From JAXLWB01 sp046328715 (GTDB taxonomy: Bacteria; Chloroflexota; Anaerolineae; Caldilineales; Caldilineaceae), in contig JAXLWB010000018.1 in the NCBI GenBank assembly GCA_046328715.1, positions 62,001 to 126,000 of the forward strand: a DNA stretch of 64,000 nucleotides, written 5' to 3'. Within the stretch, counting starts at the first letter, position 1; each line of letters starts with the position of its first letter. The notes beneath the pieces are model-generated. The model ran no database searches, was not told the DNA's origin, and saw only the letters and a list, made by a program, of their open reading frames with translations. Position numbers and translations under genes: made by a program. This document shows, piece by piece, positions 28,086-36,184 of the stretch.

Positions 28086-28188
28086 GTTTGCTCGGGTGAA
28101 GTCCGCTCTATCAAACCCTCTCAGGAGGCAACAGGAATCAAGTTGAAATTGAAAACGCCTACCATTGCTGATTCGTAGGAGAACTTTC

Positions 28189-29508
28189 ATGGGAACAGTT
28201 ATTTTGCTGATCGCGCTGCTTGTTGAAATCGGGTTCGCAGCCTATTGTTTCTTAACCCACTCTCGACAAGTGCAGGTCAGAAGCTATCTTTGGATCGCTG
28301 CGTTTGGAGCGTTTGTACTCTTCACGTTGGCGTCGATCATTCGTTGGAGTTTTCGCTGGTATCTACTGGCGCTGCTGCTGTTGGTCTGGGCCATGATCAG
28401 TGTGTGGAGATTGTTTAGAAAGAGAGCAGAGGCAAAACCTTTTTCGTCAGTGCGCACCATTTTTGGTACGGTCGGGAGTTTGCTCTTGCTCTTCATCGCC
28501 CTGCTACCCGTCCTGATCTTTCCACAGTTCACTTTGCCAAAACCAACCGGCAAGTACGAAGTTGACACTGCTACTTTCACCTATACGGATGAGAACCGCA
28601 TCGAAACATTTACAAATAATGGCGAGAAGAGAAAAGTCAATGTGGAGTTCTGGTATCCTAAGGGTGCGCAGGGTCCCTATCCGCTGGTACTCTTTTCGCA
28701 CGGTACAGGAGGGATCAAAACCAGCAATACCTCCACCTTCATCGATCTGGCCAGCAATGGCTATGTTGTAGGCTCGCTCGATCACCCCTATCATTCGCTC
28801 TTTACCATCGGATCCGACGGCAAGTTAGTTCGAATCGACTCGGGTTACTGGCAAGAATACATGAATATGGTCAATCATAGAGTTGACGCAGCCATGCGTT
28901 ACCAACTTACACAGAAGTGGTTGGCACTGCGTACGGCTGATATGAATTTTGTCGTGGATACGATCCTGGCGCAGGTTCAAACAAATAACACAGATGCACT
29001 CTATCGGCTGATCGACCCGACAAAAATTGGCCTGATAGGTCACTCCATAGGCGGAGCCGAAAGCGCGCAGGTGGCGAGGGAGCGCAGCGACATCGGTGCT
29101 GTAATCAATCTTGATGGGGATCTGTTCGGCGAGTACGTCAAGTTTGAGAATGGTGCCGAAGTGTTGAACGACAAGCCCTATCCCGTTCCGATCTTGAATA
29201 TCTATGCCGATGACATGAAGCGTGGCTTGGATGCGATTCCGAATGCCAAAGATATTGTTGCCGCCGAACATGTGTTGACCACAGCGCCCCATGGCTATGA
29301 TGTTTACCTCCCCGGCACCAACCATTTTAGCTTGACTGATCTTGCGCTAGCCTCGCCGTTTGTCGTATCCAGGATGACCAGCGTCGTCCCCGGTGCAGGG
29401 GGAGGCAGTACGGCTCCTTATGAAACGATTGAAAAGATGAACAAACTCGTCTTACAGTTTTTCAACCTTTATCTGAAAGGTGAAGGGACTTTTGCGGGAG
29501 ATATGTAA
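28189..29508 (+). CDS. Membrane-anchored alpha/beta hydrolase, PAF-acetylhydrolase-like
   Basis: A 439-aa protein. The first 120 residues hold three or four hydrophobic segments, followed by an extracellular alpha/beta-hydrolase domain. The oxyanion region is LVLFSHGTGG, the nucleophile Ser286 lies in GHSIGG, an acid is likely in NLDGD (about 306), and the catalytic His is in GTNHFSLTDL. This order matches the platelet-activating factor acetylhydrolase/dienelactone hydrolase group. GTAGGAG seven nt upstream supports ATG 28189. The substrate may be an ester lipid, but that is inferred. Confidence 0.85.
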   Translation: MGTVILLIALLVEIGFAAYCFLTHSRQVQVRSYLWIAAFGAFVLFTLASIIRWSFRWYLLALLLLVWAMISVWRLFRKRAEAKPFSSVRTIFGTVGSLLLLFIALLPVLIFPQFTLPKPTGKYEVDTATFTYTDENRIETFTNNGEKRKVNVEFWYPKGAQGPYPLVLFSHGTGGIKTSNTSTFIDLASNGYVVGSLDHPYHSLFTIGSDGKLVRIDSGYWQEYMNMVNHRVDAAMRYQLTQKWLALRTADMNFVVDTILAQVQTNNTDALYRLIDPTKIGLIGHSIGGAESAQVARERSDIGAVINLDGDLFGEYVKFENGAEVLNDKPYPVPILNIYADDMKRGLDAIPNAKDIVAAEHVLTTAPHGYDVYLPGTNHFSLTDLALASPFVVSRMTSVVPGAGGGSTAPYETIEKMNKLVLQFFNLYLKGEGTFAGDM

Positions 29509-29681
29509 ATGCGCTCTTCCGTTCTATCTGGCTCTGCCAGCTTTGAAGCGGGCTTTAAGAAGTTTACTATCGTACCCTGGGGGAAGGGTTAGCCGATTTC
29601 AAATCGATGATCCCATTGGCCACCTTGCTCCACTGGGCGCGCAATTTGCCAAGCGTTGTGGGGGAATAAAGGAGGTGCGTT

Positions 29682-30506
29682 GTGTTTGAGTTACCAGAAT
29701 TTATCACGCTGACCAAACAGATCAACGAAGTACTGCCAGGAAAGGTCATCCAGCAGGGTGAACTGGGCAATTCGCCGCATAAGTTTGTCTGGTACAACCG
29801 CAGCCGCGAGGAATTTGCCCAACTCACACACGGCAAAACGATCGGTCAAGCACGTACCCGCGGCAAATGGCTCTTTGTGCCGATAGAGCCTGGCTATGTA
29901 TTAACTTTCGGCGAATGTGGTGGCAAGGTGCTCTATCATGCGCCCGGCAGCCAACCACCGACGAAGATTCACCTCTGCTTGACCTTTGCCGATGGCAGCC
30001 TATTCACTGCTACCACACAAATGTGGGGTGCGATGGAGTTGTACGAACAGGGAAAAGAATTAGAACGTCAATATATCAGAGACATGCGCCCGACGCCGGT
30101 CGAGCCGACATTCACACTGGCTTACTTCTCCGAGTTGATCGATTCCCAGCTTGAAAAGCGCAGCGTCAAAGCTCTGCTGACTCAGGATCAACTTATCCCC
30201 GGTCTTGGCAATGCCCTCGCACAGGATATCCTCTTCCATGCCCGTCTGCATCCCCGCCACCCGATCCAGGAGCTAGATCCTGAGCAGCGGCGCGCCCTCT
30301 ACGGTGCCATCGTCAATACTGTCTGCGCTGCCATTGCACAGGGCGGGCGCAATGATGAAACAGATCTCTACAATCGCCCTGGCGGCTATCGTCGTTTGAT
30401 GGACAACAAGGCAGTCGGTGAGCCATGTCCAACCTGTGGTGCTCCGATTGAAAGGCTACAATATCTGGGTGGGGCATGTTACTTTTGCCCTCATTGTCAA
30501 ACCTAA
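29682..30506 (+). CDS. Fpg/Nei-family DNA glycosylase-like protein lacking the N-terminal proline
   Basis: A 274-aa protein with the overall fold of formamidopyrimidine-DNA glycosylase: N-terminal beta-sandwich, a Lys in RGKWLF equivalent to the DNA-binding lysine, the helix-two-turn-helix 'LLTQDQLIPGLGNALAQDILF', and a C-terminal zinc finger with Cys249, 252, 269 and 272. The start is GTG at 29682 behind AAAGGAGG. The mature N-terminus is therefore F-E-L-P-E instead of P-E-L-P-E: Glu3 is kept but the catalytic Pro2 is replaced by Phe. The finger loop has GGAC where active enzymes usually have GRxT. Related variants with Ile or Leu at position 2 exist in other bacteria, so it may be a non-catalytic or altered glycosylase. 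Confidence 0.88.
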   Translation: MFELPEFITLTKQINEVLPGKVIQQGELGNSPHKFVWYNRSREEFAQLTHGKTIGQARTRGKWLFVPIEPGYVLTFGECGGKVLYHAPGSQPPTKIHLCLTFADGSLFTATTQMWGAMELYEQGKELERQYIRDMRPTPVEPTFTLAYFSELIDSQLEKRSVKALLTQDQLIPGLGNALAQDILFHARLHPRHPIQELDPEQRRALYGAIVNTVCAAIAQGGRNDETDLYNRPGGYRRLMDNKAVGEPCPTCGAPIERLQYLGGACYFCPHCQT

Positions 30507-30673
30507 TTCCGAAACCTAACAGGTAGGCGTATGCGTAGTTCTATTTATGAAGTTTTTACGTTGAGGCAGTTCCACCTATCGTGCGGTTGGCTTGAAAACG
30601 GCAGAGTCTTCACGATTTACCCCCTGAGCACCGCTACCGTTTTCAAACAGAGCTCACTTTTGAGGAGATTCCA

Positions 30674-31465
30674 ATGAAACGATCATCGAAATGGTTTATT
30701 TTGCTGACAGGCGTGACCAGTGGCTTGTTGTTAGCCGCTTGCGCGTTCGGTCCGTTACGGGTCATTGTTGGTTCTGGCAAAGTAGTTAGCCAAGAAATGG
30801 ATTTGAGCGATTTTGAGCGTGTGAATGTAGGAAGTGCCTTTCAGGTTGAAATTCGTCACGATGATGGCTACCGAGTGACTATCGAAGTGGATGAGAATGT
30901 GCTGCCCCATCTGCGCGTGGTAAAAGAAGGCAACACGCTCCAGATTGGATTGGAGCGGGGTGTGACGTTGTCGGGTAACGTGACCCTACGCGGTGTTGTG
31001 AGCCTACCGGCCCTGACCGGCGTCGAAGCAAGCGGTGCCAGCCGAGTAACGCTGAGCGGCTTTCGAGGCACCGCCGATCTCACCCTCCGCGCTTCGGGAG
31101 CAAGTCAATTAACTGGCGAGATCGACGGCGACAACGCTGACTTTGTCGCTTCCGGTGCCAGTGAAATTCAATTGCAAAGCACTGTCAAGAACGCTTCAAT
31201 TGAGGCGACTGGTGCCAGCAAAATCACCTTGAGCGGCGGTGGGCAGAATCTCACCATCACTGCATCCGGTGCCAGTCCAGTCGATTTGGCTAAATTTCCC
31301 GCGCAGGATGCCAAGATCGACGCCAGTGGGGCCAGCAATGTTACCGTTCAACTGACAGGGACACTGGATGCTAAAGCCAGTGGGGCCTCGCATGTCTACT
31401 ATCTGGGCTCACCCACTTTGGGCAGAGTCAACACAAGCGGGGCATCTTCGATCAACCAGCGTTAA
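30674..31465 (+). CDS. GIN-domain (DUF2807) lipoprotein
   Basis: A 263-aa exported lipoprotein. The signal peptide ends in lipobox LLLAAC with acylated Cys23. The body is a DUF2807/GIN-type beta-solenoid: after 'FERVNVGSAFQVEIRHDDGYRV' come about eight turns carrying the motif (A/T)SGAS or (A/T)TGAS ('EASGASRVTLSG', 'RASGASQLTGE', 'VASGASEIQLQ', 'EATGASKITLSG' and so on), ending SINQR. GAGGAG six nt before the ATG supports the start. The family is described as putative autotransporter adhesin heads, but its true role is unknown. A periodic-word palindrome begins directly after the stop. Confidence 0.9.
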   Translation: MKRSSKWFILLTGVTSGLLLAACAFGPLRVIVGSGKVVSQEMDLSDFERVNVGSAFQVEIRHDDGYRVTIEVDENVLPHLRVVKEGNTLQIGLERGVTLSGNVTLRGVVSLPALTGVEASGASRVTLSGFRGTADLTLRASGASQLTGEIDGDNADFVASGASEIQLQSTVKNASIEATGASKITLSGGGQNLTITASGASPVDLAKFPAQDAKIDASGASNVTVQLTGTLDAKASGASHVYYLGSPTLGRVNTSGASSINQR

Positions 31466-31467
31466 AT

Positions 31468-31521
31468 GAGTCATCAGTCATCAATCACGAGTCAGAACAG
31501 TTGGCAAATGGTTGATGACTC
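31468..31521. repeat. Periodic-word palindrome (AGTCATC words)
   Basis: GAGTCATCAGTCATCAATCA carries AGTCATC words 7 bp apart and begins two nt after the stop. AGTCATCAA (31476-31484) pairs with TTGATGACT (31512-31520). The stem is shorter than in the other elements of this type. Confidence 0.65.
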
Positions 31522-31751
31522 TTGCTCGCTACAGTTGCAGCCAGCTCATGCCTGCTGGTTGGCGTAGTGTGATGAACTCAGACGAACGAAACCGATATGT
31601 AGGCTCATCGAGTCCAAAGCGCGTCAAGTTTGGCTGACTCAAGCACAGGTGTAACGCGCGCACGGATCGACTGACAAGTTGGTGCTTGTGTGCTAAGAGT
31701 GACAACAACGGAATTTTCTCAAATCAACTGCATATGATGTGAGGTGTAATA

Positions 31752-32630
31752 ATGAAAGGCAAGTTTGCGCGTGTTTTGGGTGGACTCGGAATGCTCCTGC
31801 TCGTACTGCTTCTCAGTTACGTTGCTATGCGCCCCTTACACCTGCATTGGGGCGCGACGGGAGAAGATATTGCCCGTTCTATGCCGGGTGACCTGACTGG
31901 AGCACGCTGGACACGATCAATCGTGATCAAGGCCACGCCCGACCAGATTTGGCCGTGGCTGGTGCAATTTGGTCAGGGGCGTGGTGGCTGGTACAGCTAC
32001 GATTGGTTGGAAAACCTGCTTGGGTTCGACATCCATAGCGCCGACCACATCCTCGCCGAATATCAAAATCCACAGATCGGCGACCCTATCTGCATGGCAG
32101 CGTCGGTTTGCACTAGCTTTGTAAGCGTGATCGAAGCTCAGCAATGGTTTGGCTGGCAAGCAAAAGACGATGCTGGAAAACCGGTCTGGACCTTTATGTT
32201 TGGGTTGATTCCCATGGATAAAACCCAGACGAAATTGGTCGTGCGAGAAAGTTTCGACCCAAGTGCGATGCCAGCCATCGCCACCTTTGTGCTTGAAATT
32301 CCCGATGTTGTGATGGAACAAAAAATGTTGAGTACGCTCAAGCAGCGCGCCGAGGGACAGACAGCCTGGAGTTTTACGACTCCGTATGAGATCACGGTTT
32401 GGCTGGTTACCTTTGTCATTGGCATCATCGCAAGCGTACTATTCATCAAACGCAGCGATTGGAACAAACCTCTAGCAGTTGGAGTGGCCGCAATGGTTGG
32501 GTTGATGGCACTAACCTTCCTATTCCCGCCGCTCTGGCTGCGTGGTATTCTGACCATCTTTCTTGCGACTTGTTTGGTCTGGGTTTGGCGACACCATGGC
32601 AGCACGGTAATTCAGTCCAATACGCTATAA
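31752..32630 (+). CDS. SRPBCC/START-like domain with membrane segments
   Basis: A 292-aa protein. An N-terminal hydrophobic segment (7-27) is followed by a lipid-binding START-like domain ('SIVIKATPDQIWPWLVQFGQGRGGWYSYDWLENLLG' region, residues 50-205) and then two or three C-terminal membrane helices (about 220-285). The 'W(L)xQxGxxxGGWYSYDxxEN' motif is typical of SRPBCC proteins found next to methyltransferases and epimerases in Chloroflexota and Actinobacteria. GAGGTG five nt upstream supports the ATG. The epimerase gene follows 56 nt later, suggesting a shared transcript. The ligand is unknown. Confidence 0.78.
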   Translation: MKGKFARVLGGLGMLLLVLLLSYVAMRPLHLHWGATGEDIARSMPGDLTGARWTRSIVIKATPDQIWPWLVQFGQGRGGWYSYDWLENLLGFDIHSADHILAEYQNPQIGDPICMAASVCTSFVSVIEAQQWFGWQAKDDAGKPVWTFMFGLIPMDKTQTKLVVRESFDPSAMPAIATFVLEIPDVVMEQKMLSTLKQRAEGQTAWSFTTPYEITVWLVTFVIGIIASVLFIKRSDWNKPLAVGVAAMVGLMALTFLFPPLWLRGILTIFLATCLVWVWRHHGSTVIQSNTL

Positions 32631-32686
32631 CTTGACGGTAGATGGCTTGTCGCTGTTCAGGAGCTAAGTCTGAAAGAGGATTCGCT

Positions 32687-33673
32687 ATGACCATGTTCAT
32701 TACGGGTGGGACCAGTTCGATTGGGCGCATTCTGATTCAGGAAATCTCTGCCCGAGGAATGCCGATGCGGGTGCTGGTTCGCCCACAATCGAATCGTTCT
32801 TCGCTCCAATTGCCGGGGGTTACCTTTGTTGACGGTGATGTCACCGATGCTGGTGCGGTACGCAAAGGTATGGAAGGCTGCCAATTTGTCACTCATCTGG
32901 CGGCCATCGTCGCCCATAATCTTCCCGAGACCGAATGGTGGCGGGTCAACTGCGATGGCACGCGCAACGTCCTGCAAGCAGCGCAGGATCTTCGGGTTGA
33001 GAGTATGGTACAGGTGAGTTCGCTTTCTGTCTTCGGACCAACCCGACCGGACGAAATTGCCGATGAGAGGCGCCCGATCAACACCGGCTCTTATGTCAAC
33101 CTCTATCAAAAGACCAAACATGCTGCAGATCTGATCGCCGTTGAACTTGCCGCACAAGGGTTACCTGTTAAAATCGTTTATCCCGGCTTTGGCTACGGCT
33201 GTTCACAAGCGACGAGCCATCCCAGTCTGCATGAGCAAACATTGCTGCGCATGGCAGCGGGCAAGCCAGTAGCGATCATGGGCAATGGCAACAATCGACT
33301 TTGCCTTGCCTATTACAACGATACGGTCGCCGCTATCTTATTGGCACATGAAAAGGGAAAAACGGGCGAAGGTTACATCTTAGGGAATGAAAATCTTACC
33401 TTTCGCCAGATATGGGCAGCCATTGCTGAGATCCTGGACAAAAAACCACCACACAGGCACATTCCACTCGCAGTGCTGAAGTTCATCGCTTCGGGAAGTC
33501 GCTTGCTAACCGGGAAGTCACTCTTTCCACCTGACTTCTTCGATATGATCGGGTCGGATTGGTGCTTCAGCAATGGCAAAGCCAAGGCCCAGCTTGGTTG
33601 GCAACCGCACTCCTTCCTAGATTCGATCCGCGCAACCTGGCTCGATTATCAAAAGCAAGGATGGTCACCCTAA
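32687..33673 (+). CDS. NAD-dependent epimerase/dehydratase (extended SDR)
   Basis: A 328-aa extended short-chain dehydrogenase/reductase. The nucleotide-binding motif is ITGGTSSIG (4-12), followed by 'HLAAIVAHN', and the catalytic pair is Tyr/Lys in YQKTK (about 140-144), with 'VSSLSVFGP' supplying the Ser. The C-terminal half has the usual substrate-domain sequence 'RLCLAYYNDTVAAILLAHEKG'. GAGGA six nt before ATG 32687 sets the start; the earlier in-frame ATG at 32642 has no site. The substrate could be a sugar nucleotide or a sterol-like hydrocarbon. Its TAA is followed at once by the ATG of the methyltransferase, implying coupling. Confidence 0.88.
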   Translation: MTMFITGGTSSIGRILIQEISARGMPMRVLVRPQSNRSSLQLPGVTFVDGDVTDAGAVRKGMEGCQFVTHLAAIVAHNLPETEWWRVNCDGTRNVLQAAQDLRVESMVQVSSLSVFGPTRPDEIADERRPINTGSYVNLYQKTKHAADLIAVELAAQGLPVKIVYPGFGYGCSQATSHPSLHEQTLLRMAAGKPVAIMGNGNNRLCLAYYNDTVAAILLAHEKGKTGEGYILGNENLTFRQIWAAIAEILDKKPPHRHIPLAVLKFIASGSRLLTGKSLFPPDFFDMIGSDWCFSNGKAKAQLGWQPHSFLDSIRATWLDYQKQGWSP

Positions 33674-34441
33674 ATGATGGACGAATTCTACAAGAAATTC
33701 TATCACCTTGCGCCGCAAAGCGGTGTCCACGCACGCTTTTGTGAGCGCAGCTTTGGCCACAATCTCTGTCAGCACGGTTTCGCCGATATGGCGCAGCTCG
33801 ATGCAGCCATCACAGCGCTGCAACTCACGCCCCACCACCACTTGCTCGACCTGGGCTGCGGTAACGGCATGATCGCCGAATACATCAGTGACAAGACTGG
33901 AGCCCATGTCACAGGATTAGACTACATGCCAGAAGCGATTCGCCAGGCAACTGTGCGTACCGCAAACAAGGCAGACCGCCTCAACTTCCTGGTAGGCGAC
34001 ATCAACGCCCTTGACCTACGGCCCGCCAGCTTTGATGCGATCCTCTCGATTGATACGATCTATTTCAGCAATGACTACACGATAACGATTCACCAACTCA
34101 AGGAAGCGTTACGTCCTGCGGGACAGATGGCGTTCTTCTACTCATACGGCCTGGAACCGGGAATGACGATTGAAGACTTTCCACGGGAGACGTTGGAGGC
34201 TGCTCAAACGCCGCTGGTCAAGGCGCTGCGAGCCAACGACCTGAACGTTACCACACTGGACTTGACAGCCGACGATTACCGACTCGCCCAACTTCGCAAG
34301 CAGGTATTGACAGAGTTACAGCCTGCCTTTGCGGCTGAGGATCTGATGTTTATCTATGAGAATCGCATGGGCGAGGCAACTGGGATCAGCCGGAGTATCG
34401 AGATGGGTCTGCATCGAAGGTACTTGGTGGTGGGTTATTGA
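33674..34441 (+). CDS. Class I SAM-dependent methyltransferase
   Basis: A 255-aa methyltransferase. Motif I is LLDLGCGNGMIAEYI (about 57-72), motif II has the acidic 'VTGLDYMPEAIRQA', and 'FDAILSIDTIYFSND' is the post-I/IV segment. The C-terminus ends 'RRYLVVGY'. The ATG directly abuts the TAA of the epimerase, so the two are translated from one mRNA. The methyl acceptor is unknown; the pairing with an epimerase and an SRPBCC protein suggests a small-molecule pathway. The next palindrome begins 29 nt after the stop. Confidence 0.87.
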   Translation: MMDEFYKKFYHLAPQSGVHARFCERSFGHNLCQHGFADMAQLDAAITALQLTPHHHLLDLGCGNGMIAEYISDKTGAHVTGLDYMPEAIRQATVRTANKADRLNFLVGDINALDLRPASFDAILSIDTIYFSNDYTITIHQLKEALRPAGQMAFFYSYGLEPGMTIEDFPRETLEAAQTPLVKALRANDLNVTTLDLTADDYRLAQLRKQVLTELQPAFAAEDLMFIYENRMGEATGISRSIEMGLHRRYLVVGY

Positions 34442-34470
34442 ACACTCGATAAGTTCGGCAAAAACGGTTT

Positions 34471-34564
34471 ATGATACGTGACCCGTGATTCGTGAATTTG
34501 CTGTCAAGGTATTTCAGGACTGACAATCAGGACAAGTCACTGCTCACGAGTCACGGGTCATGCA
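34471..34564. repeat. Periodic-word palindrome (CGTGAxx / TCACxxx words, 7-bp period)
   Basis: The left arm has CGTGACC-CGTGATT-CGTGAAT, and the right arm has TCACTGC-TCACGAG-TCACGGG-TCATGCA, both at an exact 7-bp period. An 18-nt stretch of the two arms matches at 16 positions. A nested shorter hairpin (CTGTCA / TGACA) lies in the loop. It separates two convergent genes. Confidence 0.85.
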
Positions 34565-34576
34565 TCAATGGTTTAT

Positions 34577-35515
34577 TCAACAAATCGGAAAGTCGCCAGC
34601 ACCTCTTCGATCAACGCCTGGTTGTCTGCACTGCTTGTACTTTCCACAAAGGGCAGCGCCTGAGCCGCTGTCAGCCCGATAGCTCTGCCACGCTGCCGAG
34701 TCGGATTGAGCAGCAGTGTTGGGGTGAGCGGCCAGGCGTGCATAGACCGTCTCGGCCCAGGTGGCAAGTTTATCTTGCTCAACCGCACTCGGGGTGCGTT
34801 CGCCGAGGCCAGCCAGATAGCTGTCATCCACATAAAGCTCACTATACTGGTGCAACCACATGTCGAATTGAATCATCTCCGCATCAGTCAGCCAGCCGCC
34901 GACCTGAGTTCGTGTTGGTCCGCCACCACAGGGCAGAGTTGCGGCATAGGCATAGCCGTAACGTAGAACCGTCAATTGCTGGCAAAGATCCGGCTGTTCG
35001 GCTGAGGGACCGACCGACCAACTCATGGCAGTCGCGCCACTGGCACTGATGCGGCCGCTGGCAAGTTCGGCATGCACCAACTGCGCCCACGCTACCAGCG
35101 CACGCTGCCACGCTCCGCCAAATGCCTCCCCATCCGGGCGATATATCAGGCTTTGCCCGATCAGTCCAACCTCAGTGGGTGCAGCGAAATGAGTTTGCAA
35201 TTCTAGCCATTCACGCTCATGCGTTGCACCAAGCGATTGGGGATGGCCGCCATTTTGACCGCACTCCCCAATCTTGACCTCATTATAACGATCAATGGTC
35301 AGCCGTCCACAAGCATTTTCATCTTCGGCAAAGAGTGGCTGTCCTTCCCACAACAGAATCGTATCCTCACTCATGGCGACCTCGGGAGTTGCGGCGGCTG
35401 CAAGGTCAGCACGATTGCCGTTCGTGGGTTGAATCGCCACACATCCTGTCAGAAGCAGGCCGACCAACAGAGTGGCAGCGAGCTTTTTTCCCGAAAATTG
35501 GCGTTTTTGATTCAT
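34577..35515 (-). pseudogene. Lipoprotein with one emfourin-like module; C-terminus apparently frameshifted
   Basis: The 312-aa frame starts with a lipoprotein signal (LLTGC, Cys25; AGGAGA before the ATG). The middle carries a 'CGRLTIDRYNEVKIGECG' beta segment, 'SWSVGP', 'LCQQLTVLRYGYAYAATLPCG' and 'LTDAEMIQFDMWLHQYSEL', also seen in the lipoprotein at 36185. After about residue 265 the frame turns into an odd Cys/Arg-rich tail. The next reading frame (stop at 34573-34575) continues with ALPFVESTSSADNQALIEEV and LATFRFVE, which looks like a genuine family C-terminus. A one-base shift, probably with a deletion, between about 34680 and 34740 would explain this. It could also be an assembly error. 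It is the last gene of an operon with 35572 and 36185. Confidence 0.6.
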
Positions 35516-35571
35516 GGCTATTGTCTCCTAAAGGTAATTTCTCGTCTATGCAAAGGCGCACACGATTTCTG

Positions 35572-36159
35572 CTAGACCCGCAACTTTCTGCGCCAAACGG
35601 AGGACGTTTGCAAGTGCTGAGAGTGATAAATAGAGGCAAGTAAACGGTAACGAAGAAAGCGTTTGCCGCCAACCGCCATCTCGCCATCCGGCGTGAAACC
35701 CAAACGCAAGACACCCTTTACCCGTGTGCGGCTGGGTGGAAAGAGAATCGTGACCGAGGTAAGGTTCATTGCTCCAAATGCGTGTGCCATTAATACATCG
35801 TAGAGCGCTTTTCCCGCTCCCCAGTAGGCAGGATGGAGCACTAAGCCGAGGTCTACGTCGTCTCCTTCGGGTTGAAACCCACCCCAACCGGCGAAGTGGC
35901 CGTCGATAAAAAAGGCCCAAGGGCCATAGCCATGCTGGGTCCACAATGCTTCTTTACGCTGGACGAAGGCAGCGGCGTCCGCCTCCGTATAGTTGTCACG
36001 CGTCAGCGGCATTTGCCTCCGCACCAGCGGGTTCGACATCAGGGCCACGAGTTCGCTCAAGTTGACTTCAGTCAGTCGCTTCAACTCAATCTGCTGTCCA
36101 GTCTGCTCATGTCCCTCACTTGTCGAAGGGCTTGGTTCTGACAGTTGTTCCAAGATCAT
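35572..36159 (-). CDS. GNAT-family N-acetyltransferase
   Basis: A 195-aa protein. After a Ser/Glu-rich N-terminus (1-25), the fold follows RimJ/RimL-type GNATs: 'LKRLTEVNLSELVALMSNPLVRRQMP', 'YGPWAFFIDGHFAGWGGFQPEGDDVDLGLVLHPAYWGAGKALYDVLMAHAF'. The acetyl-CoA loop is 'YWGAGKALYD', a weak match to Q/RxxGxG/A. The end is 'RLGFTPDGEMAVGGKRFLRYRL'. AAGGAGAG precedes the ATG by six nt. It lies 25 nt downstream of one lipoprotein gene and 56 nt upstream of the other, so all three form one operon. The substrate is unknown. Confidence 0.82.
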   Translation of the reverse strand: MILEQLSEPSPSTSEGHEQTGQQIELKRLTEVNLSELVALMSNPLVRRQMPLTRDNYTEADAAAFVQRKEALWTQHGYGPWAFFIDGHFAGWGGFQPEGDDVDLGLVLHPAYWGAGKALYDVLMAHAFGAMNLTSVTILFPPSRTRVKGVLRLGFTPDGEMAVGGKRFLRYRLLASIYHSQHLQTSSVWRRKLRV

Positions 36160-36184
36160 GTTCGCTCTCCTTGCCTCTGCACAA

